Source: Bacteroidales bacterium
Lineage (GTDB): Bacteria; Bacteroidota; Bacteroidia; Bacteroidales; UBA932
DNA: 64,000 bases
Assembly: GCA_017502125.1 (NCBI GenBank)
Contig: JAFVVN010000029.1
Location: forward strand, 42,176-106,175
Direction: 5' to 3'
Made by a program: the position numbers and the translations under genes. Under the pieces are notes generated by a model, which saw only the letters and a program-made list of their open reading frames with translations, was not told where the DNA came from and searched no databases. Shown here piece after piece: positions 19,578 to 27,469 of the stretch (the stretch's first letter is position 1; every line of letters begins with the position of its first letter).

Positions 19578-20540
19578 ATGCTGAAAAAGATTTTGACACT
19601 CATTGCTGCAGCCATGACCTTGAGCCTTGTCTGCACAGCGGCAGAGAAGCCTGCCGACGATTTCATATCACCTGATGCAACGTATCTCTTCGCCAAAAGA
19701 GACACATGCGACCTGTTCCTGGACATATATAATCCGGCAAAAGGGAGTCAGACTATTTTTGAGGGCAAAGAGAAGCCTACAGTCATCTTCATGTTCGGAG
19801 GCGGATTCATCAGAGGTACAAGAGACGACGAAAGCTACCACAAGTGGTTCAGACAGCTCACTGAAAACGGCTATCGAGTGGTTTCAATAGACTACAGGCT
19901 CGGACTCAAGGGATCGGACAAGGTGGGAATAGCACAGGTGAATGTGCTTGACAAGGCTATCCATATGGCCGTGGAAGACCTGTTCAGCGCGACTGAATTC
20001 ATTATAGACAATGCATCAGAACTGGGGATCGATCCTGACAACATGATCATCAGCGGGTCATCAGCGGGTGCCATCACCGTAATGCAGGCAGAATATGAGA
20101 TAGCAAACAAGACCAGATGGGCTTCCGCACTTCCTGAGGGCTTCAACTATGCCGGAGTGATGTCCTTCTCAGGTGCAATCCTCTCTCGTGAAGGAAAGGT
20201 GGAATACAAGACTTCGCCATGCCCTACACTCATGCTTCATGGAACTTCCGATGAACTCGTACCATACAAGCAGATAGCCTTTTTCAATCTCGGATTCTTC
20301 GGAGGCGGAAAACTGGTGGAAAGATTTCAGAAATTCGGGCTGAACTACAACATGTACCATTTCATTGACTACGGACATGAGATAGCTGCTTCGATGTCGA
20401 CCACACTTGACCTGCAGCTCAGATTCATCGAGACCAACATCATGCAGGGCAAGAAGAGGATAGTGGAAGCCTGGATATCAGATCCGGACGTATTCAAGGG
20501 TGAAGGTCCGCAGTCAAGAAAAGAACTCTACGGAAAGTAG
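19578..20540 (+). CDS. Exported alpha/beta hydrolase, carboxylesterase-like
   Basis: 320-residue secreted or periplasmic hydrolase. A signal peptide (about residues 1-22) is followed by an alpha/beta-hydrolase fold. The oxyanion region is FGGGF (73-77), the nucleophile S162 sits in GSSAG, the likely acid is D225 in HGTSDELVPY, and the likely base is H267 in DYGHE. The substrate is unknown; related enzymes include acetyl and feruloyl esterases, which would suit a xylan degrader, but the gene is far from the xylan cluster. It begins 5 nt after the exporter gene and probably shares its transcript. The terminator at 20595-20622 lies inside the convergent lolA-like gene. Confidence 0.82.
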   Translation: MLKKILTLIAAAMTLSLVCTAAEKPADDFISPDATYLFAKRDTCDLFLDIYNPAKGSQTIFEGKEKPTVIFMFGGGFIRGTRDDESYHKWFRQLTENGYRVVSIDYRLGLKGSDKVGIAQVNVLDKAIHMAVEDLFSATEFIIDNASELGIDPDNMIISGSSAGAITVMQAEYEIANKTRWASALPEGFNYAGVMSFSGAILSREGKVEYKTSPCPTLMLHGTSDELVPYKQIAFFNLGFFGGGKLVERFQKFGLNYNMYHFIDYGHEIAASMSTTLDLQLRFIETNIMQGKKRIVEAWISDPDVFKGEGPQSRKELYGK

Positions 20541-20552
20541 AGTCCTGAAATT

Positions 20553-21068
20553 CTAACGGAGATCTGTCACAATCCAGGAAGAATCGAAATCAATCGGAGG
20601 TCGGAAGGCCTCCGTTTTTTTTATGCCTTCCGCCTTCATTGCCTTGATCTTCACTTCAAGCAGAACTCCCTCATCGAGTTCCAGAGTCAGAGTGTCACCA
20701 TTGACCTGACATGCTTTCCCCTCCTGTTCCAGATTCATCAGGAGAAGGGCCGGATTTGCAAGATAGCCGGCAGACTGGGATTCAGCCGACTCCACAAAGA
20801 CCTCCTTTGCAGATCCGTCAATCATCCAGGTGGTTTCACTATCGCAGTATATCTCCAGACCGTTTCCACTCATATGATAGGAGTTGCCCTGGATGCGTAC
20901 TGTGCCCTCCCCGGAAGTCTTCACACCCGACATGGTGGCCGTAAACTCATAATCAACAGCCACACACTCCTCTTCTGACTTCTGACGGACAGAATCCAGA
21001 AGAGACGGCTGAGGGACAGAGCCTGCTGCTGTCAGCAATATGAGAAATAATGAAAGAAGCATGACCAT
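20553..21068 (-). CDS. LolA-like outer-membrane lipoprotein carrier
   Basis: Exported protein of 171 residues with an N-terminal signal and a LolA/LolB-like all-beta core: DYEFTATMSGVKTSGEGTVRIQGNSYHM, then TTWMIDGSAKEVFV. LolA carries lipoproteins across the periplasm. It begins 5 nt after ftsK, an arrangement commonly seen in Bacteroidota, which supports the call. The 3' end contains an antisense terminator for the plus-strand hydrolase gene. Confidence 0.8.
   Translation of the reverse strand: MVMLLSLFLILLTAAGSVPQPSLLDSVRQKSEEECVAVDYEFTATMSGVKTSGEGTVRIQGNSYHMSGNGLEIYCDSETTWMIDGSAKEVFVESAESQSAGYLANPALLLMNLEQEGKACQVNGDTLTLELDEGVLLEVKIKAMKAEGIKKTEAFRPPIDFDSSWIVTDLR
20595..20622 (+). terminator. 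Terminator of the hydrolase transcript, inside lolA coding sequence
   Basis: CGGAGG (20595-20600) pairs with CCTCCG (20609-20614), followed by eight T residues on the plus strand. It lies about 55 nt after the hydrolase stop codon and within the last codons of the convergent lolA-like gene. Confidence 0.75.
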
Positions 21069-21073
21069 CTCAT

Positions 21074-23578
21074 TTACTCCTTGACAAATGCAGAGAGCAC
21101 CTCATCAAGTTCAAGTATATTGGTTATCAGGACCTGTCGTGGCTTTGAGCCTTCCTGAGGTCCTACAATGCCGGCAGCTTCAAGCTGATCCATAACCCTT
21201 CCTGCTCGTGCATATCCCATGCCAAGACGTCTCTGGAGATCCGATGTCGAACCCTTCTGGGTGTTCACGACCATACGGGCCGCATCCTCAAAGAGAGGAT
21301 CGATGTTGGCCATATCGATTGAACCTCCGCCGGACTCTCCATCCTGAGATTCAGGAACCGGAAGGTAATACGGAGTGTTACAGCACTTCTTCCATCCTGT
21401 CTGATCCCCGATAAACTTGGTGATCTTATTGATCTCAGCCATGCTGACCAGAGCACACTGGATTCGTTCCATCTTCACACCCGCATAGTAGAGCATGTCT
21501 CCCTTACCTATGAGATTCTCAGCTCCGGTCGAATCGAGAATGGTCCTGGAATCTGTTCCAGAAAGCACACGGAAGGCAATTCTTGTAGGGAAGTTAGCCT
21601 TTATCAGACCAGTGATCACATTCACTGATGGACGCTGGGTGGCTATTATCACATGGATACCTGCAGCCCTACCCTTCTGTGCAAGACGGATGATGGACGC
21701 CTCAATATTCTTTGCAGACTTCTTGGCTTCCTGACTTGCTCCACCAGCCATGATGAGGTCTGCATACTCATCAATGACCACCACAAGATACGGAAGGAAC
21801 TTATGGCCGTCAGTAGGAAGAAGATGGCGGTCCTTGTATTTCTCATTATAAAGCTTGAAGTCATTCACTCCGGCTGAAGCGAGAAGATTATATCTTTCAT
21901 CCATCTCTATGCATAGGGAGTTGAGGATCTGCTCAGCCTGCTTAGGAGTCTTTACAATGGCATTCTTACGTTCCTCCTCTTCATTTGCCGCCATAGGAAG
22001 CACGGCAAGATAGTGCTTCAGGAGAGAGTTATACGAGGTGAACTCCACCATCTTGGGGTCAATGAAGACAAACTTGAGTTCCGTAGGATGCTTGGCATAT
22101 AGGAGAGAAGATATTATCACATTGAGTCCCACTGACTTACCTTGTTTTGTCGCACCGGCGACAAGGAGGTGAGGAGCATCAGTGAGGTCGAATGTCTTGA
22201 CCTCCTGAGTGATGGTATATCCAATGGCTATCGGGAGTTCAGCCTTGCTTTCACGGAACGATTCATCATTCAGCATGGACTTGAGCGGCACGATTGAAGG
22301 AGTGCTGTTAGGCACCTCTATTCCCACACTGTCCGGGAGGGTCACCACACGGACGCCACTGGCACCGAGCGACATGGCGATCTCCCTATGGAGATTCTCG
22401 ATTGCTGCCACGCGGACTCCAGGAGCCGGAACCACCTTGTAAAGTGTCACTGTAGGACCAACGACTGCAGTCACACGTTCCACCTCAATCCTATAGTTCT
22501 GAAGAGTGGCACGGATGCGGTTGTTGTTGATGTCAAGTTCCTGCTGACTGACCTTGTGCTGTCCTTCTGCATAATCCTTCAGAAGGTCCAATGGAGGAAA
22601 TTCGTAACGCTCCAGCTCAAGCCTGTTGTCAATGCGAGGCAGTTCCTCTGTTATATCTTCTGTAAAATGTTCACCTTGAATAACTTCAAGTTCCGCTGGC
22701 TCAGAAGCGGGCTCAGTTCCAGGACCATCTTCTGATCCGGACTCATTCGCTGAAGTCCCATTCTCCACAACGACAGGCTCATCTGTCTGGACAGTTCCAA
22801 GATCCTGAAGCGGGACATCAACAGGTTCAACGACAGGCTCTTCATCAGAATACATGTCTATAAGAGTCTCACCTTCTGCCAAAGGTTCGGCAGCTGTCTC
22901 TTCTGTTTCCTGAACCGGTTCCGTCTCCACAGGGTCCACTTCCTTCTCCTTGCGTTCTCCGGTATTGGCGAACCAATGAGCAAAACGTCTGCTGGCCATC
23001 AGTCCCCACGCAATGATGAGTATGAATATGACAAGAGCCGAAACTATGGAACCCATGAGGTTGTTCATCCACAATATGACAGCATGACCAGCATCACCTC
23101 CAAGTCCTCCACCGAAGAATGTATCGGATGTAAGCTGTTCGGAACAGAAAGCAAGGAAAAGCGAAGCAAGGAAGGTTCCGCTCACTGACAGGAAGGCCAG
23201 CCTCAGAAGACCGATGCTCCTGTCCCAATAGAATAGTCTGTAGGCACAGGCACCCAAGAGAAAGATGAGTGCGAAGGCACCAAGGCCGAAACAGCGCGTC
23301 ACAAGGAAGAAGGCCCATTTATATCCAGACTTACCCGCCCAGTTGGCCACTTCCACTCCCCTGTCCATCATATCCGGATGACTCAGAAGACTCTGATCGG
23401 TCTGCCACGTGAAGAGGTAGGAGACCACTGAGACAAGGGTGAATAGAGCAAACACCAGAACGGCTACCCCGGAATATTTAAGTATATTGGACTTCTTCTC
23501 CGGATCCATATCAGAAAAGAACGAGAAGCTCCTGCGCTTCTCATCCTTCATATCTGTCTTCTTAGTCCTTGCAGCCAT
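21074..23578 (-). CDS. ftsK: FtsK/SpoIIIE DNA translocase
   Basis: Septal DNA pump that clears chromosomes at division and activates dimer resolution. Four membrane helices lie in the first 200 residues, followed by an acidic, Glu/Pro-rich linker (about 210-330). The motor has Walker A GATKQGKSVG and Walker B VVVIDEYADL. The C-terminal gamma domain is a winged helix (GSTSDLQRRLGMGYARAGRVM) that reads orienting sequences. Length is 834 residues. It starts 1 nt after the DUF4290 gene and is followed by lolA. Confidence 0.95.
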   Translation of the reverse strand: MAARTKKTDMKDEKRRSFSFFSDMDPEKKSNILKYSGVAVLVFALFTLVSVVSYLFTWQTDQSLLSHPDMMDRGVEVANWAGKSGYKWAFFLVTRCFGLGAFALIFLLGACAYRLFYWDRSIGLLRLAFLSVSGTFLASLFLAFCSEQLTSDTFFGGGLGGDAGHAVILWMNNLMGSIVSALVIFILIIAWGLMASRRFAHWFANTGERKEKEVDPVETEPVQETEETAAEPLAEGETLIDMYSDEEPVVEPVDVPLQDLGTVQTDEPVVVENGTSANESGSEDGPGTEPASEPAELEVIQGEHFTEDITEELPRIDNRLELERYEFPPLDLLKDYAEGQHKVSQQELDINNNRIRATLQNYRIEVERVTAVVGPTVTLYKVVPAPGVRVAAIENLHREIAMSLGASGVRVVTLPDSVGIEVPNSTPSIVPLKSMLNDESFRESKAELPIAIGYTITQEVKTFDLTDAPHLLVAGATKQGKSVGLNVIISSLLYAKHPTELKFVFIDPKMVEFTSYNSLLKHYLAVLPMAANEEEERKNAIVKTPKQAEQILNSLCIEMDERYNLLASAGVNDFKLYNEKYKDRHLLPTDGHKFLPYLVVVIDEYADLIMAGGASQEAKKSAKNIEASIIRLAQKGRAAGIHVIIATQRPSVNVITGLIKANFPTRIAFRVLSGTDSRTILDSTGAENLIGKGDMLYYAGVKMERIQCALVSMAEINKITKFIGDQTGWKKCCNTPYYLPVPESQDGESGGGSIDMANIDPLFEDAARMVVNTQKGSTSDLQRRLGMGYARAGRVMDQLEAAGIVGPQEGSKPRQVLITNILELDEVLSAFVKE

Positions 23579-23579
23579 A

Positions 23580-24248
23580 TTATTTATGCTGTTTTCTCAT
23601 TTTGTGATTATTCTTCTGCTTCTGCCCCTTGAACCTGGCCTGTCCGTTACCCTGCCTGTTATGGCCGCCTTCATTCTGAACGCCTCTGAGCTGAAGTCCT
23701 TCCGGAACCTTGATCCTATAATCGGACAACCTTTCTATATCCTGAAATATAGTCTCATCAGACACGGTATCCTTGTTCCAGATAAGGTACTGCTGACGCA
23801 TATACACTGCAAGCGTACGGAGCATCGCAGTCCTTTCCTCGCCATCTTCCTTCTCAGCCACAAGATCTATCATATTCTCAATGTTCCTTCCATAGTGAGA
23901 GGCCTTGATGGGTTTCTTCTGAAGCGGGACAGGTTCAGGACGCTGATTGAGGCTTTCCCTTTCCGGCATAGGATATGGAGAATCCACGTCAAGGTCGAAA
24001 TCCGCTATGATATAGAGGTGGTCCCAAAGCTTCTGCTCAAAGTTCTCCTGAAGATGCACGGCCGGGTTGAGGGTCTCCATAACCTTGATTATGGCTCTTG
24101 CCTGTTCATTACGTTTGGCCCTGTCCTCAATCGTCTTGAGATAGTCAACCATTTTCTGGACATTTCTTCCGTATTCTGGTATATGGAGGGTAACTCGTTC
24201 AGTATTATAGAGTAGTTTGCATGTATCTGTCGCTTCCATAGTATTCAT
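23580..24248 (-). CDS. DUF4290 domain protein
   Basis: Soluble protein of about 222 residues belonging to a Bacteroidota-specific family recognised by TLHIPEYGRNVQKMVDYL and IEDRAKRNEQARAI. The C-terminal 30 residues are basic and Gln/Asn/Lys-rich, perhaps nucleic-acid binding. Function is unknown. The in-frame TTG at 24263 is rejected because the -7 box at 24261-24268 places transcription start near 24255; the ATG at 24248 (or 24239) must be used, giving a very short leader. First gene of the ftsK-lolA operon. Confidence 0.82.
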   Translation of the reverse strand: MNTMEATDTCKLLYNTERVTLHIPEYGRNVQKMVDYLKTIEDRAKRNEQARAIIKVMETLNPAVHLQENFEQKLWDHLYIIADFDLDVDSPYPMPERESLNQRPEPVPLQKKPIKASHYGRNIENMIDLVAEKEDGEERTAMLRTLAVYMRQQYLIWNKDTVSDETIFQDIERLSDYRIKVPEGLQLRGVQNEGGHNRQGNGQARFKGQKQKNNHKMRKQHK

Positions 24249-24260
24249 CTTTACAACTGA

Positions 24261-24292
24261 CAAATATACACATTTTATATCACAAACACAAT
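24261..24292 (-). promoter_or_regulatory. Promoter of the DUF4290-ftsK-lolA operon
   Basis: On the minus strand TTG (about 24289-24292), 20 nt, then TATATTTG (24261-24268). The leader before the ATG at 24248 would be only about 7 nt. Confidence 0.55.
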
Positions 24293-27200
24293 CTCACCGG
24301 AATGGACATACCAAAGGAAAGCAGAAACATTTTCGTGCCCCATTCTCTGCCAGATTCCCGCATATTTTCTCAATTTTGTTTCATAACTGCTGTCATGTTC
24401 ACCAAATTTGTAGTCTATCACGATCACCTCGTCATCACGTACCACAACCCTATCGGGACGATATACCTTTCCGTTGGAATCGATCAGAGAGACTTCATTC
24501 ATGATTTCGGCTCCACCATCATGGAACCATCCACGGTCAGCCACCTGAGCTATCCTCTCAGCAAGAAGGCCTTCCACCTCGGCAGCCTCTTCTGCAGTCA
24601 GCTCACCTGAAGCCTCTGACAGGCACACTGCAGCATGCAGGTCCTCAGGGACCTTCACTCTCGAGAGCACATCATGAAGAACTACACCCTTGATCCTCCT
24701 GGAAGCGGATATTCCCGCATGTCCGTCTTCAGAAAAGAAGTCCTGAGAATCTGTAGAAAACTTCAGACGGCCTCTTTCTCCGACAGACTTTTCCTGATCC
24801 GAATCATCAGGATTAAGAGGGATGGAAGGAAGTTCATCTCCACCTGTCATAAAGGTTTCAGGGTCGCCATCACCGTCTTCATGATATTCTGCAAAACTCA
24901 CGATTTCACCGACATCGAACCTTTCCGACCCACCTTCACATGCCGAGCGCACCACCTTGAAAGGAGGTATAAGTTCATCATTACCAGGAACATCACTACC
25001 AGATGACGAGACTGAAGCAAACCAATATAGCATCTGCGAAAAATCAGCAAAGGCAGTCAGGTCGCCATCACCGATGGCCTTCAGACACTTGGCCGGAGGA
25101 GTCCTTGCTATCAGATGCATACCAAGGGCAGCACGTGTCATGGCCACATATATGGTGTTGATGTTGTCAACCTGCTGTAGAAAGCTCTCCTTCATGAAGT
25201 CCTTTGCAAAAAGAGTATCCTTCGATGATTTGGAGAGGGTCACATCATACACCCCGTCCGCAACACCGGACAGCAGAGTGCCGTCCAACTCGGGAACACA
25301 CCAGCAACGTCCTGCCTTATAGAGAGTTATATTTTCCATGTATGGGATTATGACATAAGGAAAATCCAGTCCCTTGGACTTATGTATCGTCATGACACGA
25401 ACGCTCTCTCCCGAGGATGGAGAGGCTATGGACGGATTGTTATCCTCCCAATGCTTCAGGAAACCACGCAGACTGTTTCCGTTGGATGACACATAATCCT
25501 GAAGATAATCCAGAAAGGACTGTATATGCAGGACCTCTCCCTTCCAATATCCCTCGCCATCGTTCCCCTTCAGTTCCCGTAAAAGCGACTCCGCCATATC
25601 TGTCAGACAGGTACATCCCTCCGGCAAGGATATATCGAGACTCCTTGCAAGATAGCCGTTGACCGTGTCCTGAGGGTTATCCACATAGGACATGAGGGAT
25701 ACGAGACGACGGACTGTAAGCGAGCTTTTCACCCTGAGCGAGTCATCCGTGACCACGGCGACGCCATTCTCGATCAGGAAGGATGCCACCTCTTCACCGA
25801 TTGCGTTACTTCTGACCAGGATGGCGATATCTGAGAGCCGGGCACCCTTGTCCCTGACCTCATTCACGGCATCAAGCACAGCCTGGAGTTCGTTTTCCCT
25901 GTCACAGAATGTAAGGCTCACATTTCCGCTGTCGGAAAACCTGGTGCCGACCTTCTGCTGTACATCAGCGTATATCCGGGTCAGCGGACCGTTCTCCCCG
26001 GATCCGCTCATCCGGTCAAGGAGCTTCGCAGCAGACTTGAAGAAACAGTTATTGAAGTGCACAACATTGGACAGACTACGATAGTTCGTGTCGAGAACCT
26101 CCTCCTTATGGTCAGGGAACTCAGACGGTACGGTCTCATCAAGAAGTTTCCAGTCCGACCCACGCCATCTGTAAATGCTCTGCTTGACGTCTCCGACAAT
26201 TAGATTGTCCCTGCCGTTGGAATCACTCTCACGCAGCAAGGGATAGAAATTGCTCCACTGCACACCAGCAGTATCCTGAAATTCATCAAGAAGGAAATGC
26301 TCATATCTGACTCCCAGCTTTTCGTATACAAAGGGTGCATCAGAGCCATCGATTATATCACGAAGAATCATGTTCGAATCATCTATGCACAATACGTTCT
26401 TTTCCTTCATCAGTTCATTGAAAGCACGGTTCAGCTCACCGGATATTCCAAGGCCGTATATCTGCCGATCAAGGATGATTGCAGTGTTATAGACCTTGTA
26501 CTCCTTATCGAACAGTGAGCAGAAATCCTCCAGAGGAGCAACAAGAAACGGATGGACCAGAGGCAGAAGTCTGGATGCCTTGGCCTTAGGGAACCACAGG
26601 TCGCTGTCGAGTGCCTTGGTCACGAACGCAGGTGTCGGAGCCTCTATCACGCTGTCCGTTTCCGGCTCCGCATAGGCATAAAGCGCCTTCATGAAACCCC
26701 GGTTTGTGTCAGCCGGGTTCACTCCCGCCTGTTCCAATATATCCAGGGCCCGCCTTGCCTTCGTCTGCACTTCCATCTGAAATGAATTCCTGATCTTCCT
26801 GCACTCTTCCCTTATCGCCTTCAATTTATCCTTAGAGCAATCAATATCCGATGAGAGCCCGTTGCGTTCCATAACCTCCTGTCTCTGAACCGATTTCAAC
26901 CGCTTCGCCATTTCCAGAAGATTTGCATCCATGCTGTATCTTCCACCCTGTTCTATCTGCTCCAGGACATTCTCTGTCAGCCAGGAAAGCAGGCCGGAAT
27001 CCTCTTCCGTAAGGGAATCCAGAATGCGGTCCACACTCTCGGCCACAAGGGAGTCCTTGTCCAGCTCCACCTGATAGGACGCGAACTGGCCGATCTCTCT
27101 GGAAAATGCCTTGAGGGTCTGCTGGAAGAAACTGTCTATTGTGCTCACAGCAAAAGCGCTGTAGTCATGAAGCATATCACTCAATACAGCACGCGCCTTG

Positions 27201-27469
27201 GCTTGAAGGTCTGCATCAGAAGAAATCCGTTTCGGGACAAAGTAGTCATGATACTTTGATGCTGACGGACTGACTGACAGGATGTACAGTTCCTTCAGAA
27301 TCCTGCTCTTCATCTCATCCGTGGCCTTGTTGGTGAAAGTCACAGCAAGAATATGCCTGTATGCATATCTGTCCGGGTTCTCCAGAAGGAGACTTATATA
27401 TTTTCGCGCCAGAGTATAGGTCTTTCCTGACCCGGCTGACGCCTTTATGATCTGAAGTTTCTGTTTCAT
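24275..27469 (-). CDS. UvrD/RecB-type helicase-nuclease (AddA-like)
   Basis: Subunit of an AddAB/RecBCD-type double-strand-break resection machine. Walker A is KASAGSGKT near residue 10, later helicase motifs include LLDEFQDT, VGDVKQSIYRWRGSD, LDTNYRS and VMTIHKSKGLDFPYVI. The C-terminal PD-(D/E)XK nuclease shows YRPDRVVV and VIDYKFGE. Length is 1064 residues. The ATG at 27469 overlaps the stop of the preceding addB-like gene as ATGA, favouring it over the upstream TTG at 27478. Confidence 0.9.
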   Translation of the reverse strand: MKQKLQIIKASAGSGKTYTLARKYISLLLENPDRYAYRHILAVTFTNKATDEMKSRILKELYILSVSPSASKYHDYFVPKRISSDADLQAKARAVLSDMLHDYSAFAVSTIDSFFQQTLKAFSREIGQFASYQVELDKDSLVAESVDRILDSLTEEDSGLLSWLTENVLEQIEQGGRYSMDANLLEMAKRLKSVQRQEVMERNGLSSDIDCSKDKLKAIREECRKIRNSFQMEVQTKARRALDILEQAGVNPADTNRGFMKALYAYAEPETDSVIEAPTPAFVTKALDSDLWFPKAKASRLLPLVHPFLVAPLEDFCSLFDKEYKVYNTAIILDRQIYGLGISGELNRAFNELMKEKNVLCIDDSNMILRDIIDGSDAPFVYEKLGVRYEHFLLDEFQDTAGVQWSNFYPLLRESDSNGRDNLIVGDVKQSIYRWRGSDWKLLDETVPSEFPDHKEEVLDTNYRSLSNVVHFNNCFFKSAAKLLDRMSGSGENGPLTRIYADVQQKVGTRFSDSGNVSLTFCDRENELQAVLDAVNEVRDKGARLSDIAILVRSNAIGEEVASFLIENGVAVVTDDSLRVKSSLTVRRLVSLMSYVDNPQDTVNGYLARSLDISLPEGCTCLTDMAESLLRELKGNDGEGYWKGEVLHIQSFLDYLQDYVSSNGNSLRGFLKHWEDNNPSIASPSSGESVRVMTIHKSKGLDFPYVIIPYMENITLYKAGRCWCVPELDGTLLSGVADGVYDVTLSKSSKDTLFAKDFMKESFLQQVDNINTIYVAMTRAALGMHLIARTPPAKCLKAIGDGDLTAFADFSQMLYWFASVSSSGSDVPGNDELIPPFKVVRSACEGGSERFDVGEIVSFAEYHEDGDGDPETFMTGGDELPSIPLNPDDSDQEKSVGERGRLKFSTDSQDFFSEDGHAGISASRRIKGVVLHDVLSRVKVPEDLHAAVCLSEASGELTAEEAAEVEGLLAERIAQVADRGWFHDGGAEIMNEVSLIDSNGKVYRPDRVVVRDDEVIVIDYKFGEHDSSYETKLRKYAGIWQRMGHENVSAFLWYVHSGEIVFVI

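Noticed and set aside
24957-25322. Plus-strand open frames within addA
   Set aside because: They are shadows of the helicase-nuclease gene with no supporting motifs or promoters.
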